Shown here: one piece after another, positions 11,866 to 24,040 of the stretch
How the letters are laid out: the number at the start of each line of letters is the position of its first letter
How positions within the stretch are numbered: the first letter of the stretch is position 1
DNA from: Datisca glomerata
Lineage: Eukaryota > Streptophyta > Magnoliopsida > Cucurbitales > Datiscaceae
Assembly: GCA_003255025.1 (NCBI GenBank)
Contig: QANY01002362.1
Coordinates: 310,001 to 374,000, forward strand
Direction of reading: 5' to 3'
Length of the DNA: 64,000 nt
Made by a program: the position numbers and the translations under genes
Notes under the pieces: model-generated
Seen by the model: the letters and a program-made list of their open reading frames with translations, nothing else
Databases searched by the model: none
Told to the model about the DNA's origin: nothing

Positions 11866-12255
11866 CTTTCGAAAAATATCATCTGGCGTAGAGTACCAAT
11901 GCCGCAATAATGGAGAGGGATGGAGAAGCTCCATTGCTTCATTGTCAATTAATTCTTTAACCTCATAAAGATAACCAAATTGTGGAATCGGAAACTTAAA
12001 TCTTGATGTTACCAATTGTAGCCTGGTCTTTGAAACTTGAATTTCTCATTTCTCAAGGAGGAACTCTGACTCAGGCCAAACATGATCCAATACATACAAT
12101 GCTGGATTTATTTGATTAACCAACTGTTCCAGATACTGTCCTGCAATATTATCATTTTGAAATTCGGATGCTCTAAGGCCCTTTCGTTGAGATATAATTT
12201 GTATGCTAAGCTTCAGGTCAAGACTTCTTGAAACAGGGATAAAGAATATGCTCTC
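11866..12255 (-). pseudogene. NLR pseudogene exon 2: NB-ARC with kinase-2 and RNBS-B motifs
   Basis: A CAG acceptor at 12256-12258 precedes an open segment starting ESIFFIPVSRSLDL. The kinase-2 motif reads ALYVLDHVW. A TGA at 12046-12048 follows FLLEK, and the frame then shifts before the RNBS-B block LVTSRFKFP (about 12015) and the segment ending DDIFRK. A GT donor follows at 11864-11865. The intact aspartate in kinase-2 and the LVTSRF motif identify the family. The TGA and the indel show that the gene was dead irrespective of the retrotransposon. Confidence 0.85.
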
Positions 12256-12719
12256 CTGAAAACAATCTATCCAAAGAATAGACCAGAAAGCTGTCATTGA
12301 AGTATTTTGTAGGCTTTCTGCAGCATACAAACTCATGCATGACTAGTTTGCCAAAAAGACATTATGTTTCTCAAGTTTTGTCTTCACCTTTTGGGGTTCT
12401 GGGGTGGTTTATATTGTAGATTTATGGTGGTGATTTTGACATCCCTACACTGAAGACATTATGTTTCTCAAGTTTTTTGTCCTCACAAAAACACATTTAA
12501 GAAAGGAAAATACTTTAGTACTAACCAGGTACGAGCTGATTAGTCTACATTTTAGAAATTATTTGCATGAACAATTACCAAATGTGTCTAATAATTCTTC
12601 TAATCTTTTCTATAGATCATCAACAGCAGTAATCTACTTTTAAAAGTCCCTGTAATTAAAAGTAACATGAAAAGCTGTGCAGATACTTGGGACGAAGAAG
12701 ATGCCTAATTTTGTTCAAA

Positions 12720-13392
12720 CAGAGAGAATGAAATTTGTATCTTTTACATCCTTGTCTTGACAAAACTTTTTGGCCAAAGAGGCCTTTCCACATCCTTCAG
12801 GGCCTGTCACAACCAACATTGACACTTCTCCTTCTTTCAGAAGCTTCATTTTCAACTCCTCCACTAACACATCCTCCAATCTAACGTTTTCTTCTCTAAT
12901 TTTAGGAACAGCTGCAGAAGTAGCTTTGACGTCCATAAGCTTAATCTCTCCTCCACGCCTTTCAATATGTTTAAGTCTCTCACTGATACTTATAACCGTT
13001 TTTAACGTCTTTTTACCATCCCTCGCTATCTGCGACTGAAGTAATTGCAGAGAAATGTTTAGCCGAGAATCCAAATCGCGAAGCTTCTTCGTGTAATGTG
13101 ATGTGTCGATGAAATTAATCTTTGCCCATTTGATCTTACTGCATCTCAGAACAAGCTTCTTTCCATCATCTACTATCTTTCTTAAGTTTTCTGTTTCTTC
13201 TTTTTTATAATCTAAGTTTTGATTAAGCTCTTCCATCTCCTTAAGCAGAGGGATTATACTCTTTAACCTGGATTTGATATCGCCGAGAACAGATTTGAAC
13301 ATTATGGCGCTTTTCCCCACATTAATTACAACTTCCAACAACTCTCCGGATGCTGCTCCCAAAGCCGCGTCTCCTAAACCTCCCAACGCCAT
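12720..13392 (-). pseudogene. NLR pseudogene exon 1: RPW8 domain and P-loop
   Basis: About 224 codons remain open. The start is taken at the Met at 13392 (MALGGLGDAAL), the usual family start; another Met lies two codons upstream at 13398. Residues 1 to about 150 form the RPW8 four-helix domain, with the LVLRCSKI-type segment near residue 80. The P-loop sits near residue 200 and reads GPEGCGKASLAKKF, so the usual Thr/Ser after the Lys is Ala, followed by Ser. The exon closes in front of a GT near 12720, where the family normally has its first intron. Taken alone this exon is intact and could encode a truncated RPW8-like protein, but expression cannot be judged. Confidence 0.85.
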
Positions 13393-15140
13393 GATCACTA
13401 GCTTTTTTTCCTTGTCAAATTCTTCCTCTGTTTATCTCTGTTGGAAAATTTTCTACTCCCCACTCGCTAGTTGCTACTGATTAGAACACTATCTTCAATT
13501 CTTCTGAAGATCTTTGTCCGGCGATTCATCATTAGATGGATGATCTCAAAAGATATCGTGATGAATGGATTATTGGTCGTATTTTGTATGGTCTCAGTTT
13601 GTTTAACGTAACACTGTATGTAAATATAGTCAACCAAGTCAATATCAATTTTACTCAACCCAGTCAATGCCTATTTAAATATTTTGTGCGTAATTCGGGT
13701 AACATTGAAATTCAGGCATTTAGTTTTTTTTTAAAAAGTAGCAACACTTCCTGAAGTTTACCAAAAGACACGGATATACTTTATAGTTTCAAAAAAGATA
13801 AATAAATGAATTCTGTTATAAATAAGATTTTTGCCTAAAGTGAATCCTTAGACTTTTTAATTTACTAAAACGGACATCAAGATTAATTTTGACTGAACTA
13901 AACCCCTAGCCCACATTTTTCTTAATTTTTTTTTCATTATTTCCCTCAAGGGTCCAACTCCTATAACGGGAGTTTTTTAATGGCATGAATGCCGGCATGA
14001 ATTTATGGCCTTAGATCTGACCAAAAAAATCTCAACCGTTAGATCATGAAAGGGGTGGGAAAATGCCTTCTTCTTCGTCGAAAGCTTCAATCTAAAGCTT
14101 AAAAAAATTGAAGTTTAACATCAAGCTTTTTAGGGCACGGGATTTTCATGATTTCACCCCAATTTCTAGGCTCTCTCTCTTTGTCGTCTAGGCTCTTGCT
14201 TTGTCTCTGTGCGTTCGTCGTCCAGGATCTCTCTCTGCGTTCATCATTGGTGCTCTCTATCTATTGTCGACTCTCTCTCTCTCTACATTCATCATCGGTG
14301 CTCTCCCCACGTCGTGTGCTCTCTCTGTCTCTCTCACTGCCTCTCTCTTTTTCTTTCTTTCAACTTAAGCCACTAAAAATTTAAGAATCTCAAGCGATCT
14401 CTTTTCGTTGTAATATCTTCCACGTATAATTTTTAGGGTTTATGCAAAAATTTGAAATTTTTAGGGTTTAGGCTATTTTTAGATTTAGGTATATTTGGAT
14501 TTAGGGTTTGGTTTAGGCTCTGTTTAGATTTTTGGCTCTGCTTGCTCCAACACTTTCAATGAAAGATAACGATCAACACTCATGTTTCTCCTTCTTGCCA
14601 TCTATCTCTCTATATTTATCACTAATAAGGTCAGCATTCCTTCGTCTTTGCAAGTTTCTTTTTTCTTGTCATATAAGTATTGTATATCATAAGAGTACTG
14701 ATTGTGATTTTTGAAAATGGATCATGCAGGAAAGAGATATCATAAGAGTACTGATTGCGATTTTTGAAAATGGATCATGTAGGAAAGAGATATATTTGGC
14801 TCTTAAGAGTTGAGAAGTTTATGCATTTGGAATGTTTTGTATGTCACAATCCTATTAACAGTGTGTCATAGCTCCAGATTTTGATCATTTATATAATATA
14901 TACACATATATAATTTTTGTAGTATATTTTATATATACAATATATATTATATAAATTTTATGGATAAAAAATCAAAATTTCATTTGTGCACGTGAGTGAA
15001 GATTTTTTACGTGAATTTTTTATTTTATTTTTAATTTGGGTGTCTATTTTTTTTCCCTTCAAAATGATATATTCTTGATGTTGACCCAAAAATACCCAAA
15101 TTAAGGTATGGGTACGATCCTACCACGATCTTACTTGATC
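13393..15140. other. Spacer upstream of the NLR pseudogene, with CT-rich and AT-rich tracts
   Basis: No gene was recognised. The region holds the presumed former promoter of the NLR, a CT-rich tract at about 14165-14360, a 53-bp tandem duplication near 14.7 kb, and TA-rich DNA at about 14885-14965. The open frame at 14148-14384 encodes only Leu/Ser-rich low-complexity sequence from the CT-rich tract. Confidence 0.55.
14685..14790. repeat. 53-bp tandem duplication
   Basis: Two adjacent copies, 14685-14737 and 14738-14790, both start TATCATAAGAGTACTGATTG and differ at only a few positions. The near identity indicates a fairly recent local duplication. Confidence 0.9.
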
Positions 15141-15149
15141 TGAATTCTG

Positions 15150-16262
15150 TACCCGATCTCGATCGTTTTGATACTATAAGATCGTTTGGGCTCCTGGGAT
15201 CCCAAACTCTACCATGCAACGCGCTCACCCAAGTATCATGCTCTACAAGAAGATCCTTGCAATAAGATCCTCAGGGTGGTAGGAGGTCTACTGTCATGGC
15301 AATAGTCCGGCAAGTTTGCACGTTCTCCCCAAGGGTTCCAGTTGATCTGCAAGTTAAAAAATAAATAGTTTTTCAGTAAAACATTATTCATACTCAAGAG
15401 GGCGGGAGGATATACGAATTGATCAAATAAAACACATACATCATGGGACCTCACATATCGAAGTTTAATACGGAAATCTATAAGGTCGTGACCGATATCC
15501 CTTGTTCCTAAGTCATTGTCTATCCAATGTGCTGCTCTCGGAAACATGTCTAGCCACCCACTGGTCTGCCCAGTGCAAAACACGGAAAGTATTCACAAGC
15601 TCATACCTTCCATGCTCTCCAAAAACCCCTAGTCGCTACACTTTTCTTGCGGCATAACGCGTCCATATTGGAATACAATATGGACAATGCTGAACCACCC
15701 CAATTATACTCTTGTATCTAAACTATGTTTTATAGGCTGGGGAGAATTACAAATAGACTTTGTTACTCTTTCACAAAAAATTGTACTTCCCAAGAGCACA
15801 AGAAGAAACATCCTCGTCAATATTTTCTCATTCTCATGAGTAGTACACTCATAATTAACATAATTATCAAAAATCCATAGATACCTAACTTTTTTTCTCG
15901 AAGCTCCGACAACGGTTTTGTCGGCTAGCTTTTTTAGTGCCTTCTTGTTGTTGTCTAAATCCAAATCGTAGTCTAGCTGTCGACCAGTGACTTTAAGCTC
16001 GGTAACCGCAACAAAGTCCAGTGGGGTCATTGTCATTTCACCCACTTCATCTAAATGAAAGGTGTGGGTTATGTCCCACCATTTCTCAGCCAGGCTCTTC
16101 AAGAGGATGCGATCCATCTGCCCTCTTTTCAAGATACTTATAAAGTATCTAACTCGGAAGCATTGACATTCCTTTTCACATTTTCGGGTAGCATACTGTA
16201 CCACGTAGGTATTAGTGTGGTGTTTCCAAAATCACGTACACCAGCCTCATAGAACTCAGCCT
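15150..16262 (-). pseudogene. Plant mobile domain (PMD) protein pseudogene
   Basis: Minus-strand fragments appear in order but in different frames: AEFYEAGVRDFGNT at about 16260, LLKSLAEKWWDITHTFHL with GEMTMTPLDFVAVTEL (16204-15704), RMFLLVLLGSTIFC, and INWNPWGERANLPDY with RILLQGSSCRA (15583-15236). This matches the aminotransferase-like plant mobile domain found in MAIN/MAIL proteins and in many transposon-borne genes. The original role of this copy is unknown, and many such copies belong to mobile elements. At least three frame changes and stops make it nonfunctional. A short intron may lie near 15345-15395. Confidence 0.75.
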
Positions 16263-16367
16263 AGGAAACTAAAATTTAAGTCATGATCGAAAATGTAGTG
16301 TGAAGAAAGATGTATTACATAGGAAAAATATCAAAGAAAGTAATGAAAATAATTTAGAATCTCTATT

Positions 16368-16872
16368 GTGACATTTCGTCGAACACCTTACGGGCACATT
16401 AACATACACTATAGTTTTTCATCCGAAACATATATCCCTACCAATAATCATACATTTCTAGAAACATCACGTAAAAATCACCCCATTTTCAAAACGATTC
16501 AAGTATATATTTGGTATTTTAACACTGAAACACATAATAACCAATTTTATCACAGAATAAACTTACATTTTCTTTCCTTGGATGGGATATAGCATTTCAT
16601 CGAACATGTTACGGTCATTCAATAAAATATAGTGTAGACTCCAATGTGACATTTTATCAAACACCTTACGAACAATGATAAAAATATGTCATATAATTCA
16701 TTATGACATTTCGTTGAACACTTTACAGGCACTTAAAACATACTATAGTTTTTCATCCAAAACATGTATTTCTACCAACAATCATACATTTCTACAATCA
16801 TCACATAAAAAACACCCAATTTGCAGAATGAATCAAGTATCTATTAGGTGTTTTAACACATATAACACATAA
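16368..16872. repeat. Diverged local duplication, period about 335 bp
   Basis: The segment starting TGACATTTCGTCGAACACC at about 16370 recurs as TGACATTTCGTTGAACACT at about 16705. Both are followed by ACTATAGTTTTTCATCC and AATCATACATTTCTA blocks. Two shorter related pieces (ATTTCATCGAACATG near 16592 and ATTTTATCAAACACC near 16652) lie between them. The open frames here are noncoding by appearance. Confidence 0.8.
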
Positions 16873-17880
16873 AAATTCAAAATCTTTAAAGAAAAACTAA
16901 CTTCTTGCTTGCATGGGTGAGCTATATACTCTATTGGAGAAATATCAAGAATAGGTCTAGTAAGATTTTGATTCTTTGGACGAAATATTTTCACACTATA
17001 ACTAGTGGCATCGTACGGACTTTCGTACTGCTTAAACTGTGTTCTATCATTAAACTCAACGTTCCCTTTGTAAATTTATGCTTTCCTGTAGTCATTTTTG
17101 TGAAAAATTATAATATTAGAAGGATATGGGGTTTGGGGTCACGGGTTGGACGGATTTGGCTCGAGTTGGATGCGAGTTTGACTCGTGTGTTTCAAGGAAT
17201 GTGTGAAATGAGAAATTGACTCGTGTGTTGCAACTGATTTTGCTCGGGTTGGACGAATTTCACTAAATATCCAAAATTTAAAACTTTTTTAATTAATTAC
17301 CGTACACTGGACAAATCATCGGTAAAATAGAAAAAAACTCATTCTCTAAATGTAAATATTCACCATATTCACTTATTAAGTGAAATTAAATTGAATTAAG
17401 TAAGGATTCCCGAAGCAATTGAACAATTATTCATAAACTCGTTGAAAGTTGTCACTGATAATATTGTTGTGCTTTTGTAATATGTATCAAGTGAGACATG
17501 TTTACACCATATATAATTATAGGTCGTGATGTTATGATGGCCGATAAATCCTATTTATTGGTTTGACGAACATGTATAACCCTTAAGGTCAGATTCTACT
17601 GTTAAATCAAACATATCCACTGAAAGTTTGTAATTAAATATTAAAATTTGAAATTTAACCTTTATTTTATAATTATAACCCCATAAAATTTTAAAAATAA
17701 CCCTATTAATATATTTGTCAAATCTAACATTATTTTCTTATCAAAATTAACCCCAAACTTAAAAAACCTTATTCCCCTTCATCTTAAAAGACCCGATATC
17801 CACCATTCCCCCCCACTCTCAACACTTCATTCATTTTCACTCTATTCCTAATCCTTTCTTATTCATCTCTTCATATACTG
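16873..17880. other. Spacer without recognised genes
   Basis: One open frame (16905-17219) has no family resemblance. From 17300 onward the DNA is AT-rich and closed in all frames. Confidence 0.5.
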
Positions 17881-18840
17881 GGATTCACCAAATATATAGT
17901 AGGATTCATCAAAGACGTACAAAATTAATCATTCTTGGAGGGGTTCACCAAAACTGACTTTGTACGTATTTGATGAACCCAGTACGTAATTGGTGAATCC
18001 CAGTATGTATTTGGTGTACCCCTCCAAGAATTATTAATTTTTACGTATTTGGTGAACAGCTATACTTATTTGGTGAACCTGTTCAAGAATAATTAATTTG
18101 TACGTATTTGGTGAACCCCAATACATTAGGGTTTCACCAAATATGTACTAGGGTTCACCAAATATGTAATGTGGTTCACCAAATACGTAATAATTAATAA
18201 ATCTTGGAGGGTTTCATCAAATATGTATTGGTGTTCACCAAATATGTAATGAGGTTCATCAGATATGTACAAAATTAATAATTCTTGGAGAGGTTCACCA
18301 AAATTGACTTTGTATGTATTTAGTGAACCTTATTACGGAATTGGTGAACCCCAGTACCTATTTGGTGAACCCCGATACGTATTTGGTGAATACCTATACA
18401 TATTTGGTTAACCCCTCCAATAATCATTAATTTGTACGTATTTGCTGAGCCCCATGGGGGCTCACCAAATATGTAATGTGGTCCACCAAATACGTAGTGG
18501 AATTCACCAAATACGTATTAATTAATAAATCTTGAAGGGGTTCACCAAATATGTATTGGTGTTCACCAAATATGTATTGTGGTTCACCACATATGTAATG
18601 TGGTTCACCAAATATGTATTGAGATTCACAAAATACGTACAAATTAATAACTCTTGGAGGGGCTCACCAAATATGTATCGGCGTTCAGTAATACGTACTA
18701 GAGTTCATTAATTATGTACTGAGGTTCACTAAATACGTACAAAATTGACTGAACCCTAGTACGTATTTGGTGAACCCCTCCAAGAGTTATTAATGTGTAT
18801 ATATTTGGTGAACCCCAGTACATATTTGATGAACAAAAAA
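17880..18840. repeat. TTGGTGAACC minisatellite arranged as hairpins
   Basis: Units of about 21-22 bp built on TACGTATTTGGTGAACCCC occur many times, in blocks of alternating orientation. Three blocks are bounded by inverted copies of AATTCTTGGAGGGGTTCACC, roughly 17923-18041, 18264-18435 and 18640-18797. The whole stretch can therefore fold into several long hairpins. A minus-strand frame at 18427-18642 encodes YIFGEPQ-type repeats that simply mirror the DNA unit. There is no evidence of a protein. Confidence 0.88.
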
Positions 18841-18944
18841 AGACTTGTGACCAGCTGGGCCTTGTATGTCCCGAATTGCTCCAAAAGCAATCCAAGGGCC
18901 ACAATGGCCCAACACTCATGTTAGGGAAAACCCCTGGCATAATA

Positions 18945-19330
18945 GAAAAATCCTTCCCTCAATACCCTTCTTACACTCATTTAATCAAATGTCAAATCAT
19001 TCATCAACCTTCTTCAGTCTCTTTCTTTACTACTTTCTGTCTTCACTTTATTTCAAATGAAAACAGCGAACCCCCATCAATGTTTACCTCTTCAACTCCG
19101 TCTTCATTCTCTTTCTTCACCTCCTCTATTTTTTTCACTTCTTCTAATAAAAAAATTTCAATGATAAAAGAATAGGTATTTTAGGTGAAAATAGATATTT
19201 CGTTGGAAGACTTGTGAGAAAAAATGAGTATTGAAGAAGAAAAAATGGGTATTTTATGGAAGGACTTGTAAAAAAAATCGATGAGAAAAATTGGTATTTA
19301 AGGAGAAAAATGGGTATTTCGTTGGAGTCT
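18945..19330 (-). repeat. Left inverted arm of the hairpin-array element
   Basis: This is the reverse complement of 30491-30875 (and of 32035-32420), sharing for example the segments TCTTTCTTCACCTCCTC and TTTCATTTGAAATAAAGTGG. It ends inward with several repeats of ATGGGTATTTCGTTGGAG. Confidence 0.85.
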
Positions 19331-19534
19331 ACATTATGGTTACACGATGATCATGTACCTCTCTTATAGACTACAAGATGATTACATGGTCATCTTGTAG
19401 AGTACATGATGCTTGCAAAGACATCTTATAGCCATCTTGTAGTCTACATGACAGGTACACGATGATTGTGTACCCTTCTTGTAGACTACATGATGCTTAC
19501 AAAGACATCTTGTTACTTCTTATAGTCTACACAA
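19331..19534. repeat. Hairpin array, left part (before copia-2)
   Basis: Tandem and inverted copies of CTTGTAGTCTACA and GTACACGATGATCGTGTAC-like units. The array stops exactly where the 5' LTR of copia-2 begins and resumes after its 3' LTR. Confidence 0.85.
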
Positions 19535-21417
19535 TGTGAAATTATGTCCATAAAGTATGGTGTAATAACTATTTATGATAAACACTTATTTCTTTGACAT
19601 TTATATATTACTGAATTTTATACATAAATTGAAAGTTTCCTTTGATTAATATGTGTTTGTAATTTACTTAAGTCCTGGAAGTATTATCAACGTAAGAAGA
19701 ATAAAGATCGTGCGGTCTTCCAAACAACCTTTTCAGAGATAGTTCAGAATGTTATTCACAGTCTTAGGATCGATTGTGCAATCGAATCTAATTATGACTA
19801 TTAGGTTGAATCAAAGGATGCCGATCTCGGGGCATGGGAGTGGAGACTCTAACGGTTGACCTAGACATGTTATGAAACATGTTAAATAGGCCAGTAACCA
19901 ATTAATTTAGAGCAAAACCATTTATCTAGCTATTAATCTAATTGTTACAACTTAAGGATATTTTCATAATTACTTTAATCATGAGGTGAATACGAAACTT
20001 GACTAAGTTATTTGCGATCTTTGGTACGTCAAAGGAGTGAGTTCAAATTACTGGATAATACGTCGACTGTTAGAACCGTGATTCAACTATATTGAAGTTG
20101 CGTGATTTACAGATGTGAAATTCGTGGTAAGATTGCAAAAGCAATAATATCACATTACGCTTTGTTCATGAGTGTGTGAATAAATAAACCAGTCCTGGTA
20201 CTCAATGACATGGGTCATTGAATAATACATGGTGATCTGTATGAGACACTTCACTAATATGTCTTTCTTATTCACAATCAATAAAGGAGTTCAGGAAATT
20301 ATAACTAGAGAGGTAAAACATTAATTTTACATCTCACTCTTGTTATTACTATTTACAAAGGGTAATATCGTTAAATATTATGTGGACCATGAAATATAAA
20401 TATTTATTTGCACCAACAGAAAATATAGTGCGCATGAATCGATAGTTCATTCAGCATCGGACCAATCCTGGAGTCGTACAATGTCGGGATTAAATAGGTC
20501 AGGAATTGCTAGAGATAACTTAGTCGGCTATTTGAATCCCATAACTTTGTTCATGTGGGTCCATTCGGTCTTTGGAGTAGCTCCTAAGGACATGAATGAG
20601 AAACAACAACAGTTGGACTAAAAATGTGTTTTGGACTAGAGTACACTTCTTGCACCCTATATGTGTCATCCATGTATTAGTGAAGAGAAAATTAATGTTT
20701 AAATTAATTATTTTGTTATTTTTTAATTATTAAATAATTAGTAAATAAAATAAATAAATTAATTAAATTGATAGTGATCATTTTAATTCATCAATTTGGA
20801 CTTGTGAATTTGGACACAATTTTGACTATAGGGGAGTTGAAAAAATCGCACATCACATTGCAGGGAGAAGTTGATTTTTAGGTTTTATCACATAAGGGTA
20901 TATGGGTAAATTTTTTAATTAATATATAAGAGATTGCATTAGGGTTGCATCTTTAACCTAGCCTAACCTAAGTGTGTTAATCGGAGCAGAAAATGTTTCT
21001 CTCCTCCTCCCTCATTGTTGCCGCCAAAATCCTACAGGGAAGAGAAAAATTTTATTTTCTCTTCCACAGTTGTTTTTAGAACCCACACTCAACTCCTACA
21101 TAAATCCTTGAGAGATTTACTACTCACTCTAACGAGCTGTTGTTGGTGTGAAGATCAATTACTATCTCCGTGAATCTCAAGAACGAAGAGCGTGAGATAG
21201 AGAATTGGATCCCACCAAATCAGATATTCTCCGTTAATTGAAAATGTATAAATTGTTTTTATCTCTTCTCAATACGCTTTTACCGTCATGCATGTTCATT
21301 GGTTTGGTATTGTATTTAATTTGAGTAAATGTTTATTTTGAAATTTTTTTTTATATTCTACCCATGAACTAGTCATGGTTCATTAATTTTCTGTAAAATC
21401 TAAAATCCAATTTAACA
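19535..21417 (+). repeat. Copia-2 5' LTR
   Basis: Starts TGTGAAATTATGTCC and ends TTTAACA before the primer-binding site. It aligns through its length with 27020-28878, for example AACTATTTATGATAAACA, TTGACCTAGACATGTTATG and GAATTGGATCCCACCAAATC. Confidence 0.9.
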
Positions 21418-21419
21418 AC

Positions 21420-21431
21420 TGGTATCAACGC
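21420..21431 (+). other. Copia-2 primer-binding site
   Basis: TGGTATCAACGC follows the 5' LTR by two bases and resembles the initiator-methionine tRNA primer site. Confidence 0.85.
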
Positions 21432-23115
21432 CTATGGATTTTGAATATGCATATACGTACCTAAACGTATGTATGAATGAATATGATGATATTGAAAACA
21501 TGTTTGAATGTGTTTTATGAATGAATCTCGATCGATTGACTCTAGGTGTTATTTTTTAGTTTTAGAATTGATGTACGCCAAAATTTTGGCATAGGATTTC
21601 ATGTAATTTAATTTTGCAAAGAGTTGTGTCATTAAATTCCATGTAAATCCATCGTCACATGAATCCTGAGAAGCCACCACCACATGCCATTGTCCACTAT
21701 CGCGCGTCGCCGCTTGCCATTGCGTTCGCCGCACCCTACGCCATAAGCCGTGCCGTCACTAGGGTTAAGGAAACCCTAGGGGGATGCATTTAGGGTTTAG
21801 AAAACCTAGGAAACCCTAGGGTTTTTGGAAACTCTAGCACGCCTAATACCATCTTGGGCCTTGGACTGGCGTGAACCCACCAAGCTTGTTGAGGTTTTGG
21901 ACTCAGCAAGTGTTTCTGGGCCCATATGATTTGCAGGAACTTGAGATTTAATTCCACGCCCAATCCAATTCCTAAAATTAAATTTATTTAATTTGGTAAT
22001 TCTTCAACATTGATGAATTAGAATTTATTTTGTACGTTATTTTTACAATAAATCAATTGATTAATTTACTTGGTAATTATTTAACAAAGTAAAAAATTGT
22101 TGGAAAATTAATTTTAAATTGAAATTTGAAATTTAAAAATGGGACTTGACCTTGATAAAAGGTTAAAAGAGGGTGGGACTTCCTAAAGGAGAATGAGATA
22201 ATTACTGACGCCATAAATACTAATATTTAAATTATTGTAATTTATTTATTATTTTTGGGTAGTAATTAGAAATGGGCCGTAGAGAGGTTAATTTAGAATC
22301 AATGATTTATTATTAATCTTGTATCCCGATATAATATGTCATATAGGAATAGAGATATGCCAATATCAAATTGTCATACATCATGTACAAGCATCATTGT
22401 AGTTCAAATTTATAATAGGTTATAATTTTAAATACAATGCAAATTTTAAAAGAAAAATTATCATTCTTTAATTGTGATTTAAATTTTATAAAAATTTTAT
22501 AATTTTTGAAACTGCTTTTCAAATTTATAAAGATTATGTTTTTTTTTTAAAAAGCAAAGAAAAATCCAATTTTTCCAAAAACTAAGTGGAATGGTAATTT
22601 ACGTTGAAACGTTCCCAAGCTCCCTGATACAAACTTGCTCGTGACATGAGTAATGGTTTAGAGTCGCCCTAGCGATCCTCTCATAAGTGAGAGAAACTTT
22701 ATAATCACGTCGCTTTGAGTCATCAAGTTGCTTGTGAAGCTAAAGCTTGTAAAGGAAGTGGTGAGGCGGGACCGTCCCTAGACATACTGTTAGTTCATAG
22801 CAACCATTAAAATCAATGCGTTAGCTAAACACTTAGACTAAAGTACATTGGAATCTCTCATAGGAGCTATTCAATGGGGCTAAGGTGACCAAAACTATTG
22901 CTGATTGGTTGAGCTAGATGTAGTGACTTCTGAATTCGATAGGAGGTAGCTCGGGCATTGTCCCTAGATATGATGAGCTATCATTGTTAATCATAATATC
23001 ATGGAAGAATTATCTTTTTATCAGATTTTTAATATTTAAATATTTACATCATGCATCATACTTTTATAAATTATTAAGTATTATTTACACCACTTTATTT
23101 ATTATTTTCAGTAAT
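21432..23115 (+). other. Copia-2 untranslated leader
   Basis: A leader of about 1.7 kb lies between the primer-binding site and gag. It includes a moderately GC-rich stretch at about 21640-21860 with repeated AAACCCTAGG. No coding frame with family resemblance was seen. Confidence 0.6.
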
Positions 23116-24040
23116 CATATCATTATGCACACTCTCAACAATCTTAAATGTAAACAAACTCACTAGTGAAAATTACGTGGATTGGAAACGTAATTTTAAT
23201 ATCGTACTGAGTGTAGAAAAGCTCAAGTTCATGCTTACCACCCCTTGTCCCCTTGAGTTTATTGTTGATCGACTCAAAAGAAAAATGATGCCTATGCTTC
23301 TTGGCTGCATTCTGATGAGATCGGCAGATGTTAAATCTTAGCATCAGTAAGCAATGTGTTGCAACAAAAACATCAGTACATGGAGACCATCCTTGATATG
23401 ATGTTGAACATCCATGACAAATAAGTTATTGTGCGAAACTTCATGAACTCTCAGATGAAACTCCAAACTTCTGTCAGAGAACATATGATGTTAAGCATGA
23501 ATTATCTGAATGAGATGGAGATCATGAGAAATGAGGTAGATGGCGAGACTCAAGTTGATATGATCCTTGAGACCCTGTCAGGCGCTTTTTAGAACTTTAA
23601 ACTTAATTATTCAATGAATAAGTTGAGGTGCTTTCTTCCGGAACTCATGAAGGAGTTACAAGCTACTGAGATCCTATTTTTGAATGGCAAAATGAAGAAT
23701 GGAGAGGCCAACTTTACTGAAAGTAAGTCTTCCACCTCTGACGCAAAAAAGAAACACAAGAGATGTTCGAAGAAAACTAAGAAGGCAAACTTGAAAGCTG
23801 CGAAAGACAAGGGCCCGGTAAAAGCGGACAAGTGAAAAGACAAGTGTCATCATTGCAGAGCCACTTGTCATGGAAACACAACTACTTGAATTATCTCAAG
23901 GAGTTGAAATCCAAAAGTACATTACTTGTTACCGAACCTCGTAAAGTGTCTGACTCTACTTTTTCATGGATTATAGACTCTGCAGCCACTAACGATATTG
24001 TTGTTCCCTACAGGAATTCAGGAAAAACATAAGGCTTAGT
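23116..24040 (+). pseudogene. Copia-2 gag and protease remains
   Basis: The gag N-terminus reads NLKCKQTH, then ENYVDWKRNFNIVLS and KLKFMLTTPCP across a TAG. The open frame 23614-23835 covers the C-terminal gag, with a Lys-rich tail (KKKHKRCSKKTKK) and remains of a zinc knuckle just after it. The protease site FSWIIDSAATNDI at about 23965 has DSA instead of DSG. Confidence 0.82.

Larger units (their letters stand above)
3250..13392 (-). pseudogene. NRG1-like (RPW8-NB-LRR) helper NLR pseudogene, split by copia-1
   Basis: This is the overall span of a minus-strand immune-receptor gene of the RPW8-NBS-LRR class. The pieces lie in the right order: RPW8 domain and P-loop (13392-12720), NB-ARC middle (12255-11866), winged-helix region (11745-11557), linker (about 11250-11036), proximal LRRs (about 10910-10416) and distal LRRs (3577-3250). 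Proteins of this family act downstream of TIR-type sensor NLRs and form calcium channels at the plasma membrane. This copy cannot do so: it has in-frame stops, frame changes, a missing part of the NB-ARC, a GA microsatellite in the exon, and a 6.8-kb retrotransposon in the LRR region. NRG1-like is preferred over ADR1-like because the N-terminus has the MAL...LGAASGELLEVV form. The sub-type is judged from memory of the family and is less certain than the class. Confidence 0.88.

Noticed and set aside
14148..14384. Leu/Ser-rich frame that looks like a membrane protein
   Set aside because: It arises from a CT-rich low-complexity tract and lacks any conserved motif.
18427..18642. Open frame encoding YIFGEPQ-type peptide repeats
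   Set aside because: It is the direct translation of the local minisatellite; the unit also occurs inverted and out of frame, so a protein is unlikely.
19331..19534. Regularly spaced palindromic repeats that could suggest a CRISPR array
   Set aside because: The units are contiguous and degenerate with no unique spacers, and the window is from a plant nuclear genome.
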